Translations under genes and position numbers: made by a program | Notes under the pieces: generated by a model | What the model was told of the DNA's origin: nothing | The model's database searches: none | Seen by the model: only the letters and a program-made list of their open reading frames with translations | Shown: piece after piece, positions 8,247-15,556 of the stretch | Layout of the letters: every line of letters starts with the position of its first letter | How positions within the stretch are numbered: position 1 is the stretch's first letter | Origin: Nodosilinea sp. P-1105 | GTDB lineage: Bacteria > Cyanobacteriota > Cyanobacteriia > Phormidesmidales > Phormidesmidaceae | Assembly: GCF_012911975.1 (NCBI RefSeq) | Contig: NZ_SMDQ01000045.1 | Span: 1 to 46,793 of the forward strand | Length of the DNA stretch: 46,793 nt | Reading direction: 5' to 3'

Positions 8247-8338
8247 CGAAGTTATGCAAATACGCACTCGTTACTCTATGGCAGATCGAGCCGGTCTTAG
8301 CCAGGATGGGAGCGGTAGGGAGTGCTGACTTGGCGAAC

Positions 8339-8953
8339 TTAGGGAGTATCGTCTATGTCCACCTGGAGGGTGAGCCGCAGGGGTAAAAATAGTTGCCATC
8401 GAATAGCGGCCGCCCGAATGGTAAAAATGGCGGCCATGGCCACCGGGCGACTGCCTGGGTACGGCGACAACAGGACATAGAGCATAGCCCCCAGTAAAAT
8501 TGGGGTGGCATAAAGCTCCCGGGATAACAGCATGGTCGGCCGATGGGTGACCACGTCTCGGGCAATCCCCCCGGCAATGCTGGTAATCAGGCCCATGACG
8601 ATGGCTACCGCCGCTGGATGTCCTAGGGCCAGGGTTTTATCGATGGCCTGCACGGAAAAGAGGGCGATGCCAACGGCATCCAAATAGGCCAACAGGCGCA
8701 GGGGTAGCTTCAGAATGAAGCGAATACCCACAAAGGTCATAAATGAGGCGCCAACCGCCACCCAAAAACCGGTCAAATCCTCAATCCAAAAGACCGGCAC
8801 ATTTAAAATCAGATCGCGCAGGGTGCCGCCGCCAATGGCGGTCAGCAGACCCACTACCACAATGCTGAAAATGTCTAACCGCTGCCGCACCGCCGATAGC
8901 ACTCCTGAAACCGCAAATACGGCAATGCCTACTTGGGCGAGGAAATATTCCAT
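8339..8953 (-). CDS. Trimeric intracellular cation channel (TRIC/UPF0126) family protein
   Basis: Small membrane protein of 204 residues with about seven hydrophobic helices arranged as two similar halves. The family GGG.xRD motifs are both present: IGGGTLRDLILN near residues 41-52 and IAGGIARDVVTH in the second half. Bacterial TRIC homologues conduct monovalent cations; the physiological role in cyanobacteria is not established. The gene is monocistronic. It lies downstream of, and convergent with, the ISL3 remnant. Confidence 0.85.
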   Translation of the reverse strand: MEYFLAQVGIAVFAVSGVLSAVRQRLDIFSIVVVGLLTAIGGGTLRDLILNVPVFWIEDLTGFWVAVGASFMTFVGIRFILKLPLRLLAYLDAVGIALFSVQAIDKTLALGHPAAVAIVMGLITSIAGGIARDVVTHRPTMLLSRELYATPILLGAMLYVLLSPYPGSRPVAMAAIFTIRAAAIRWQLFLPLRLTLQVDIDDTP

Positions 8954-9069
8954 AGGCCGCCTTCATGGATGGTTAGACACGATGGTCGAGATCCATCGTA
9001 GCCTGTTCCCCTAGTCCCATAACCGATGGTTTGATATAAAGTGTCACTATGGCAGTGCATGTCTACCCT

Positions 9070-10410
9070 TTAGCGGGTGGTGATGTTGCCTAGGTCCGCC
9101 TGAATATTCCAGAGAGCGCTAAACATACTGTGGCTGCTAGATCCACCCCAATGGATGCCCATCAGGTGCACGGTATTTCCATACCAAACGAAAACCGGAG
9201 AACCACTATCCCCACTATCCCCAAAGTAGTTTGCCCGATCCTGGCATTGGAAACGGATGGGCCGTCCATCTACCGTCCATTCTGTACTGACATTGGCGGT
9301 CATGCAGGTGCGGTTTACAAACCCGTAGGTCCACCCTGTCGTTTGTCCCATTTTGTCGACCATTTCCCCGCCGATCGGAAATGAGACCGTGTTGGCAATC
9401 CTCATGGAGGCGTTGTTGTGGTTAATGGTTAAAGACCCCTGGCCTTGGCCCGGAGCGGCCCAACTGGTGGTGCGAACTATCTGGCCAAGGTCACTGGTTA
9501 CCCCCTGGTTATAGCGGACAAAAGCGCTATCACTCCAGCGGCAAGAGCGCTGGCCAAATCCTAGAAATCCACCACAAGCCCAATAGGTTGGGTCGACGGT
9601 TTCACTGCCCAGCAAATTATTCGTCGTTGTCGTGTGATTAAAAAAGTTAGTGCCGGTCATTTGACCTTGGGTGGCTGTGCAGTGGGAGTTAGTGAGGAAC
9701 CCCCTCACCCCAGCTCGGTTGGCATTAAAGCCGAAGGTGCATGTGCCGGCTTGACTTCTAACGCGAATGCCGCCCTGGGTGGGGCGTAACCGTGGACTGG
9801 TTAGGGTATGACTAGCCAACCGAATCGGTTCGGTTGGCTTAATATTCACAGCCTCCACTGGCACCCGTAGTCTGTCTTGTAGTAGTGCTTGGATTTCTCG
9901 CTCACTGGTGCTGCGATCGATCCCCACCGTCAATCGGTTTCTTTGCTCATCCAGATCGATAAACCAGACCCCCTCCAGATCGAGCACCGGCTCAATTTCC
10001 CTAAACCAGGTCAGAAGTTGCTCAATGGTATAGTCTGCTTGCCTGAGCTGCACCCTTGAACGCTGCGGTGTTCCTTGCTCTGCAGCCCGACGATCGACAG
10101 TACCCCGGGTGAATAGGTCATCACCAAAAATGCGGGTGAGGGCGGCTTGTACCTCTCTGCCCCGCCCAGGTTCTGGGTCGAGTAAATAAACCTGTAAATT
10201 TCCTCTACGATCAAAAAAGAAGCCGCCGAAATCGGGGATCATGGTTGCCACTTGAGCAAATTGATCGTTAATATTTCCCGTGGCATCAGGGTTTGCGGCG
10301 GCTACCCTGGGTGTATTGGCGTCTGTGGCGGCCACTGGCCTTGGGGCTATACCGAGCATTCCAGCAAGCAGCACCATAACCGCTAGCCGTTGCGAATGAC
10401 GAAGTGCCAT
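9070..10410 (-). CDS. Secreted chymotrypsin-like (S1) serine protease with pro-region
   Basis: Protein of 446 residues with a Sec-type signal peptide (hydrophobic VMVLLAGMLGIA, likely cleavage after PVAA near residue 28). Residues ~45-200 resemble the pro-region of streptogrisin/alpha-lytic-type enzymes (GVWFIDLDEQRNRLTVGID). The protease domain begins near 212. The triad is His243 in TNSHC, Asp294 in WSDSAFVRY and Ser402 in GDSGSPV. Paired cysteines (224/244, 279/290, 369/389) suggest disulfides and an extracytoplasmic location. Upstream lies a 551-nt gap with a hairpin and short tandem repeats. Substrate is unknown. Confidence 0.85.
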   Translation of the reverse strand: MALRHSQRLAVMVLLAGMLGIAPRPVAATDANTPRVAAANPDATGNINDQFAQVATMIPDFGGFFFDRRGNLQVYLLDPEPGRGREVQAALTRIFGDDLFTRGTVDRRAAEQGTPQRSRVQLRQADYTIEQLLTWFREIEPVLDLEGVWFIDLDEQRNRLTVGIDRSTSEREIQALLQDRLRVPVEAVNIKPTEPIRLASHTLTSPRLRPTQGGIRVRSQAGTCTFGFNANRAGVRGFLTNSHCTATQGQMTGTNFFNHTTTTNNLLGSETVDPTYWACGGFLGFGQRSCRWSDSAFVRYNQGVTSDLGQIVRTTSWAAPGQGQGSLTINHNNASMRIANTVSFPIGGEMVDKMGQTTGWTYGFVNRTCMTANVSTEWTVDGRPIRFQCQDRANYFGDSGDSGSPVFVWYGNTVHLMGIHWGGSSSHSMFSALWNIQADLGNITTR

Positions 10411-10599
10411 GTCATCTCTCCGTAAACAGTTTAAGCATTAAAAATCCTGACCACCGCTAAACAGTTGATTGACTGATCAAATCTTGCTCCCCCACCCTGT
10501 GGGGAGCCAACGACATTTCCCTTCCTTAGCGAGTCCCGACTTGCTATCAAGTGCAAGTGAGAAAGAAGAGGCGATCGCAGGTAGGCACCACACCCACTC

Positions 10600-10625
10600 C
10601 CTAATTCCTTTAGAGCGGAATTAGG
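10600..10625. promoter_or_regulatory. Perfect 9-bp inverted repeat upstream of protease gene
   Basis: CCTAATTCC (10600-10608) and GGAATTAGG (10617-10625) form a perfect stem with an 8-nt loop, about 190 nt upstream of the protease start. It could be an operator or a leader hairpin. On neither strand is it followed by a good T-run. Confidence 0.35.
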
Positions 10626-10646
10626 CCAAAAAATGTGGGGATTTAG

Positions 10647-10710
10647 CAGTCAAATCAGATCAGACAAGTCAGATCAGACCAGTCAAAATAGGCAAGCCAG
10701 ATCAGGTTAG
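10647..10710. repeat. Short imperfect repeats of CAGATCAGAC
   Basis: CAGATCAGAC starts at 10656 and 10670 (14-bp spacing), and a degenerate copy CAGATCAGG starts at 10698, with AGTCAA between copies. It looks like local slippage expansion. It is too short and irregular for a CRISPR array. Confidence 0.5.
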
Positions 10711-10961
10711 ATAAAGCAGTTCCATGGTCATGCATCGATAACTTAATGTGGCATAGGACACATCAATCGTCCAAATGGCTAGGTGGTCAGGTCATATCAG
10801 CGGAAATACTGACGTCACGGGCTTTAACGGTTCAAATTACCCCTTGGATTGGGTTCAAGATTACTGATAATTCGATATATAAGTACAAGATAAAGCCAGG
10901 GGCCGCTAGTCTGATGGCAAATACCATTTCCAGTAACCCCTGGCGATGAGGCGATCGCCCC

Positions 10962-12245
10962 TTAGCGCCCATCCCACTCGGCGGCGGCGTCTGCGATCGC
11001 CTGTTCCACGGTTTTCTGCCCTAGCATAGCGGCCTGCAAGTTGTCATAAACGATCCCCTGCAACAGGTTAATGTCATCCATGGCTGGAATCAGCACCTCT
11101 GCCTGGTTCATTTGACTGGCACTGATTGATCGGGCCAGTTCTACTCCCCCGGCGGCATTCTCGTCAGCCTCAAAGTAGTCATCTGCCAGGGCGGCAGCCG
11201 TAGAGGGCAGCACATTGGCAGATTGGGCAAAGGCCAGTTGGTTCACATCATTGGTCACAAACAGGGCGAAGTCTACGGCAGCCTCTGGAATATCCGTGGC
11301 CGCAGGTATCACTAAGTTCATCACGGCTACATTTTTCTTGCCTGTTTCCCCGGTAATTTGAGGGGCACTGCGGGTGACCTGGGCAATATCTGGAGCATTG
11401 GTCTCAATGGTCGGGAAAAATTCTGCCCCAATGGAGAGCAACGCTACTTCGCCTGCCTGGAACAGTTCAATGGCCCGACGATGTCCTTGGGTGAGCACCT
11501 CCCTGGGTAGAAGGTCCTGCTGGTAAAGATCGGTCCAGTACTGGAAAACTGCCTGTCCTTCCGGAGTATTAAAGGCCGCTTGCCCCTGATCATCCACCAG
11601 ATCGACCCCCATTTGCACAAAGGATTGCAGCACATCAGCCGCATCCTCGGGCACAAAGGTGGTGAAGTAGGCGTATTTACCCGTAGCCTCTTTCACCTGG
11701 CGGGCGACCTGCGCCAGTTCCTCAAAGGTGGTCGGGGGGTCAACCTCAGCTGCCCCTAACAAGTCCTGGTTATAGAAGATGATATTGGTGGTCAGGTACC
11801 AGGGCAGACCAAAGCTCTGACCATTGAGGGTATTAGCCTGCCAAATGTTGGGCAAATAGACCTGTTGGTCGATGTCGCTGATGTAGTCATTCAGCGGTAG
11901 CCAGGCGTTGCGCCCAGCCAACTGGGCGGCAAAATCAGGATTCAGGTTGACCACATCTGGGGCTGTACCTGCTGCCACCGCCGTCAAAATTTTGCTCTGC
12001 ATGTCGCCCCAGGGCACATCCACCCAACGCACTGATTGGTCGGGGTGCTCAGCCTCATACTCAGCAATCAAGTCATTGAAATAGTCTGTAAAGTCGGGCT
12101 GTAGCTGCATGGTCCAGAACTCGATTTCCTGGCGACCGTCCTGGGTAGAGGGACCCGGTTGCCCATCACCACAGGCCACCAGCCAGCTCAACAGCAACCC
12201 CACCAGGGTCAGTAGCCCAAATCGTGTCCAGGAACCTTGTTTCAT
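10962..12245 (-). CDS. ABC-type sugar-binding lipoprotein (solute-binding family 1)
   Basis: Of the available starts, ATG 12245 gives a proper lipoprotein signal: MKQGSWTRFG, a hydrophobic run, and the lipobox LVAC near residue 25. The 427-residue product has the family-1 sugar-binding fold: QEIEFWTMQLQPDF at the mature N-terminus, then VRWVDVPWGDMQSKILTAVAAG, APDVVNLNPDF and the FGLPWYLTTNIIFYNQ hinge segment. It should sit on the outer face of the plasma membrane and capture a sugar or glycerol-phosphate-like solute. No permease or ATPase genes are adjacent, so its transporter partners lie elsewhere. Substrate cannot be deduced. Confidence 0.87.
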   Translation of the reverse strand: MKQGSWTRFGLLTLVGLLLSWLVACGDGQPGPSTQDGRQEIEFWTMQLQPDFTDYFNDLIAEYEAEHPDQSVRWVDVPWGDMQSKILTAVAAGTAPDVVNLNPDFAAQLAGRNAWLPLNDYISDIDQQVYLPNIWQANTLNGQSFGLPWYLTTNIIFYNQDLLGAAEVDPPTTFEELAQVARQVKEATGKYAYFTTFVPEDAADVLQSFVQMGVDLVDDQGQAAFNTPEGQAVFQYWTDLYQQDLLPREVLTQGHRRAIELFQAGEVALLSIGAEFFPTIETNAPDIAQVTRSAPQITGETGKKNVAVMNLVIPAATDIPEAAVDFALFVTNDVNQLAFAQSANVLPSTAAALADDYFEADENAAGGVELARSISASQMNQAEVLIPAMDDINLLQGIVYDNLQAAMLGQKTVEQAIADAAAEWDGR

Positions 12246-12452
12246 CAGTGTGTGTTTCAACCTTAGATACCGCTGCCCCCTATCTATTCCTGCGGGTGAT
12301 TGACCAGGGCAGGGGAACACCGATAGGGAATGAAAGGCATTTTAGCGGTTGGGGGGTGGCTGTGGGGAGTGGGGAGTGGGGAGGATGGGGGAGATGGGGA
12401 GGTGGAGATGCAGAGTGGGGTGGTTTTGGATTTTGGATTTTGGATTGAAATC

Positions 12453-12513
12453 GTAGGGTGCATTAGCGGTCAGGGTCTGGGCCTTGGTGGTCAACCTGGG
12501 GCCGCAATGCACC
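12453..12513. repeat. Palindromic repeat with GTAGGGTGCATTAGCG arm
   Basis: GTAGGGTGCATTAGCG begins at 12453, and CGCAATGCACC (12503-12513) is complementary to its GGTGCATT-GCG part with one bulge. GTAGGGTGC...GCACC palindromes of this style are common between genes in cyanobacteria. It shares the GTAGGG lead-in with the copies at 276-292, 12642-12663 and 29929-29950. Confidence 0.5.
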
Positions 12514-12641
12514 GACCAAGGAAGGGGAGATAGGGAAAGCAAGGAAGAACGAAGTAGGAAGTAGGAAGTAGGAAGAAGGTAGGGCGTAGCCCGTGCGCAG
12601 CAGAAGATAAGAGAGAGGGTTTTCGTTTTTCAGATGCGTAG

Positions 12642-12663
12642 GGGCGGACCTGTGTGTCCGCCC
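12642..12663. repeat. REP-like palindrome, possible terminator of the SDR gene
   Basis: GGGCGGAC (12642-12649) and GTCCGCCC (12656-12663) form a perfect 8-bp stem with a 6-nt loop, preceded by GCGTAGG. It lies 17 nt beyond the stop of the minus-strand SDR gene and could end or stabilise that transcript. There is no T-run. Confidence 0.5.
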
Positions 12664-12679
12664 TGGCAGGGTATGGCGC

Positions 12680-13495
12680 TTAGGCCTCAGAGGTGATTTT
12701 AGTGTCCAGGCCATCCTTCTGCATCTGACCGATAATGTTGGCCAGCTGCTTGCGGGGCAGCAACCGAGTGGCAAAGGTTAGGACTTTGTTAGGGGTACCA
12801 TGCACGGCTGTACGTTGCCCCTTTTCCATGGCGCTGTAGCCAAAAGTGGCCACATCTGCGGCCGTGGGCAGTGTGCTGTCATTAAACCAGGGAATGTCTC
12901 CCAAGTTCGCTCGGTCTTGAAACTCGGAGTAGGTGGGACCAGGGCAGAGGGTGGTGGCGGTCACCCCAGTGTCTTTTAGTTCTGTGGCCAAGGCTTCGGT
13001 GAATGAGAGAACGTAGGCTTTAGAGGCGTAGTATACGGCCATGTAGGTACCGGGCAAAAACGCGGCGGTGGAGGCCACATTCATAATGCGGCCCTGCTGT
13101 TGTTCGATCAGGCCGGGTAAATATAGCCGGGTCAGGTGGGTCAGGGCCACGATGTTGAGCTGTAACATGGCATCGATTTTGTCCCAGTCGGCTTTGGCAA
13201 ATTCCGATAGATCGCCAAACCCGGCATTGTTAATCAACCCATAGAGAGGCTTCCCCTGGGTTTGAGTCTGAGTCCAGTCAAACAATTGCTGACGAGTGGC
13301 GGCGCAGGTGAGGTCGGCTCGGTAGGTCAGCACTTGCACCGGGGGGGGAGCTGATTCCAGCTGAGCTTTCAGGGCTTTCATCGGCTCTTCCCGCCGGGCT
13401 ACCAAAATCAGATCATGGCCGTGGGCAGCGCAAACCTTAGCGAGTTCATAGCCGATGCCACTGGACGCCCCGGTAATTAAAATTGGTTTTTTCAT
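12680..13495 (-). CDS. Short-chain dehydrogenase/reductase (SDR family)
   Basis: Classical SDR of 271 residues, probably an NADP-dependent cytoplasmic oxidoreductase. Visible features are the nucleotide-binding TGASSGIG at residues 8-15, VARRE after beta-2 (an Arg that favours NADP), NNAG, the catalytic Ser in NVASTAAF, and YxxxK in YYASK. The C-terminal ~65 residues (RTAVHGTPNKVLTFATRLLP) resemble the DltE/YqjQ-like SDR subgroup. Substrate is unknown. It is monocistronic, with a 318-nt gene-free region upstream. Confidence 0.88.
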   Translation of the reverse strand: MKKPILITGASSGIGYELAKVCAAHGHDLILVARREEPMKALKAQLESAPPPVQVLTYRADLTCAATRQQLFDWTQTQTQGKPLYGLINNAGFGDLSEFAKADWDKIDAMLQLNIVALTHLTRLYLPGLIEQQQGRIMNVASTAAFLPGTYMAVYYASKAYVLSFTEALATELKDTGVTATTLCPGPTYSEFQDRANLGDIPWFNDSTLPTAADVATFGYSAMEKGQRTAVHGTPNKVLTFATRLLPRKQLANIIGQMQKDGLDTKITSEA

Positions 13496-13813
13496 ACCCG
13501 ACTGATTGCTTTGTGCTGGTTGTTTTGTGCTTGAACATAAGTCTGGACTGGGTGGGCCGAATTCAACCGTGCCCCCAACTTAAAGTAACGAAATTCATTC
13601 TCTGTTGGACACTATAACTCTGCCCAGAGATCTGAGGGCAGGGGCCAGAGATCTGAGGGCAGGGGGTATACCATTGCAGGTTGCTGGGACCCATCTCACC
13701 CGCCGGGCACTCCTCCTGCACCCAGGACGGTGGGGTCCCAAATGGAGGCTAACAAAGGGGCGATCGCGATTTAGGCAACCTGGCTTCGAACGGTGGTCCG
13801 TTAGTTTACCCGC
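13496..13813. other. 318-nt gene-free region with tandem duplication and hairpins
   Basis: It contains a perfect 21-bp tandem duplication (13624-13644 and 13645-13665), an 8-bp stem TGGGACCC (13685-13692)/GGGTCCCA (13733-13740), a HIP1 octamer at 13760-13767 and a small hairpin AACGG/CCGTT at 13789-13802. A plus-strand frame at 13605-13820 runs through the duplication and has no family features. The region should hold the SDR promoter. Confidence 0.5.
13624..13665. repeat. Perfect 21-bp tandem duplication
   Basis: Two exact head-to-tail copies beginning CCAGAGATCTGAGGGC occur at 13624-13644 and 13645-13665. Identity suggests a recent slippage event. Confidence 0.85.
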
Positions 13814-14155
13814 TCATTGAGGGGACTGGTCGGAGTTCTTCAGTGGCGAGGAAGGAGCTTCCGGGGGCAGAGGAGGGGCGGATTCGGCATCACTCCAGAT
13901 GGTGAGTGGTGAGGCGATCGCATCGGGCAGGTACAGCACCACAGCGGGGCGCGACAAACTAGGGGCGGCCCGCTGAATCTGCCGCCAACGCAGGGAAATA
14001 GCGCCACCAGCCAGGGCCAAACCAAGCAGGGCGAGGGAGACTTTTCCCTCGGTGGCACCAATCAGGCCGTCAACGGCACCCATGGTCAGCGCCGTTGTCA
14101 GTAGGGGTTGTTTTTTGAACAGAGACTGAATGGGACAACACCCAGAACGCAGCAA
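13814..14155 (-). CDS. Small hypothetical cyanobacterial membrane protein
   Basis: Up to 113 residues. The start is uncertain: the frame opens with TTG 14155, and the only in-frame ATG (14083) would remove the conserved-looking LFKKQPLLTTALTMG segment. A hydrophobic stretch LIGATEGKVSLALLGLALAG forms one or two helices. The C-terminal tail is Pro/Ser-rich. I recognise similar short proteins in cyanobacteria but know of no function. It follows the hli gene on the same strand after 129 nt, which does not prove an operon. Confidence 0.55.
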   Translation of the reverse strand: MLRSGCCPIQSLFKKQPLLTTALTMGAVDGLIGATEGKVSLALLGLALAGGAISLRWRQIQRAAPSLSRPAVVLYLPDAIASPLTIWSDAESAPPLPPEAPSSPLKNSDQSPQ

Positions 14156-14284
14156 TATACTTTCTATGCCATTCTATGCAAACTCAGGACTGAGCCAGTA
14201 CCCCAAGGTCACAGACCAGATTAACAACTGGCCCCAGGTCAATCAGCTGATTCATCACCAGTCTTGGCCCATGATGGGTCTAGC

Positions 14285-14455
14285 CTAGCGCAACCCCAAC
14301 CAGGTCAAAACCCCCTGACCGGTCACCAACTCAATCAACACGATGGTGATAAAGCCAATCATAGCGGCTCGACCATTGAGCCGCTCTGCATAATGGTTGA
14401 ACCCGACTTTGGGGCGCTGCAGATTTGGGGTGACAGAGGGGTCGAGGTTGGCCAT
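14285..14455 (-). CDS. High-light-inducible protein (Hli/SCP, single-helix chlorophyll binder)
   Basis: A 56-residue protein on the minus strand with ATG at 14455 and TAG at 14285-14287. It has the Hli signature FNHYAERLNGRAAMIGF followed by one transmembrane helix (ITIVLIELVTGQGVLTWLG). The ERLNGRxAMIGF core carries the Glu and Asn that ligate chlorophyll in the LHC superfamily. These thylakoid proteins protect photosystem assembly intermediates and are induced by strong light. It is short enough to be missed by gene finders with a 60-codon cutoff. It is divergent from the HNH gene, with 51 nt between starts. Confidence 0.93.
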   Translation of the reverse strand: MANLDPSVTPNLQRPKVGFNHYAERLNGRAAMIGFITIVLIELVTGQGVLTWLGLR

Positions 14456-14506
14456 GATTGCGTTTCAGGTCTTAGGCTAAGAATATCGTCAGTTCTAGCC
14501 TAACCT

Positions 14507-14779
14507 ATGCCCTGTCAACTGTGCGATCGCGCCGTCGCCGATCTAACCGAGCACCACTTAATCCCCAAGCAATATACAAAACGTCGCAACCAGGAGCCTG
14601 GAGCGACGGTGCTCCTGTGTCATCCTTGCCACAAGCAGATTCACACCCTGTTCGACAATCAGCGTCTGGCCCGAGAGTTAAATACCCTAGAACAACTGCA
14701 GGCCGAACCCCAACTGCAAAAGTTTTTAGGTTGGATCCGCAAACAGCGCCTTGATAAACGGGTCAGAAGTTACCGATAG
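14507..14779 (+). CDS. Small HNH nuclease-family protein
   Basis: A 90-residue protein with CQLC near the N-terminus, LTEHHLIPKQY (the HH core), LLCHPCHKQIH, and a C-terminal basic helix. The CxxC...CxxC pairs should bind Zn2+, and the HH/H residues form the beta-beta-alpha metal finger. Similar free-standing HNH proteins are common in cyanobacteria with no defined role. No restriction, phage or intein context adjoins it, so housekeeping DNA processing is as likely as defence. Confidence 0.85.
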   Translation: MPCQLCDRAVADLTEHHLIPKQYTKRRNQEPGATVLLCHPCHKQIHTLFDNQRLARELNTLEQLQAEPQLQKFLGWIRKQRLDKRVRSYR

Positions 14780-14818
14780 CAGGGAAACCTGAGCTATCCG
14801 CGTTAGAGCAACACCCTA

Positions 14819-15502
14819 TCAACCCGAGAAGGATACAATTTCCCCCTCAGCCACGCCGTAGGCCACATCCCCAGGCCCTAGACGAATGTCATGGCCGCCA
14901 GTAAACTCGCCGAAGGCAGGCAGGGTAAGGCGATTTTGGCCAGCTTGCCAGTGAAAACAGGGCAGGCGCAGGCGATCGCAGCCCAGATTCAGCCGTAGGC
15001 AAGGATGGATGTGGCCACAGATGTTGAGCTGATCGGGGTTAGGAACGGGCTCGTGGCTCAACAGCACCGTATCCATTGCCACGGCCTCCACCCAACAGGT
15101 GAGGGAGAGCTGGCTGAGGCTGTCGTTCAGGGGGCGATCGTGATTGCCCACAATTAGGTGCGCCGTGACCTGGGTCGCGGCCAAAAACCGCAGCCACTGG
15201 TCAATCACCCCATCGGTGAGCCCCGCCTGACTGTGAACCAGATCCCCCAAAATCCAGAGGGAGTCGGCCTGCACCTGACGACACAGGTGTTGCAGGCGGT
15301 CTAGAGTGGCCTGATTCACCTGACTCGGAACGGGAAAGCCATGGCGCTGAAAGGTCTCGGCTTTACCCAAATGCACATCGGACACCAGCAGTGCCCCTAG
15401 ATCTTCAAGGTAGATGGCCCTATCGGGCAATAACCGCAGCCGCGCTTGATCAATCGTCAACTGTTTCACGTCATTTACCTGATCCCATGCAATGCCAAGC
15501 AC
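14819..15502 (-). CDS. pdeM: PdeM-type metallophosphoesterase (ligase-associated DNA repair)
   Basis: Calcineurin-like phosphoesterase of 227 residues with all five metal-binding blocks: SDVHLGK, GDLVHS, GNHD, SHEP and CGHIHP. SDVHLGKAETFQRHGFPVP and the length identify the ligase-associated DNA damage response endonuclease PdeM group. These are often encoded with a DNA ligase and helicase, but no such partners are adjacent here. The first ATG (15502) is used. A start a few codons later would also be compatible. Confidence 0.87.
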   Translation of the reverse strand: MLGIAWDQVNDVKQLTIDQARLRLLPDRAIYLEDLGALLVSDVHLGKAETFQRHGFPVPSQVNQATLDRLQHLCRQVQADSLWILGDLVHSQAGLTDGVIDQWLRFLAATQVTAHLIVGNHDRPLNDSLSQLSLTCWVEAVAMDTVLLSHEPVPNPDQLNICGHIHPCLRLNLGCDRLRLPCFHWQAGQNRLTLPAFGEFTGGHDIRLGPGDVAYGVAEGEIVSFSG

Positions 15503-15556
15503 GATAAAGGGTGATCATAGAATGACCGGCCCACCTTTGCGTGGCGAGATAGCGTT

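Larger units (their letters stand above)
10411..10961. other. 551-nt intergenic region with hairpin and short repeats
   Basis: No supported gene; a plus-strand 67-codon frame at 10746-10949 has no recognisable features. The region holds a HIP1 octamer (10571-10578), a perfect 9-bp hairpin at 10600-10625 and CAGATCAGAC-type repeats at 10647-10710. It should contain the promoter and leader of the minus-strand protease gene. Confidence 0.5.
12246..12679. other. Intergenic stretch rich in low-complexity and palindromic repeats
   Basis: No gene is supported. From left to right: a GGGGAGTGGGGA-type G-rich tract (12345-12420), three TTTGGAT heptamers (about 12424-12446), a GTAGGGTGCATTAGCG...GCAATGCACC palindrome (12453-12513), GAAGTAG heptamer tandem repeats (about 12547-12580), and the palindrome at 12642-12663. 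This is a cluster of cyanobacterial repeat types between two minus-strand genes. Confidence 0.6.

Noticed and set aside
10647..10710. Possible CRISPR-like repeats
   Set aside because: Repeat units are about 10 nt, irregular, without uniform spacers; no cas genes in the window.
13605..13820. 71-codon plus-strand frame
   Set aside because: It starts with TTG, runs through an exact 21-bp tandem duplication, and lacks any recognisable domain.
14507..14779. HNH protein as part of a defence or phage module
   Set aside because: Neighbours are housekeeping genes; no terminase, restriction or intein partner.
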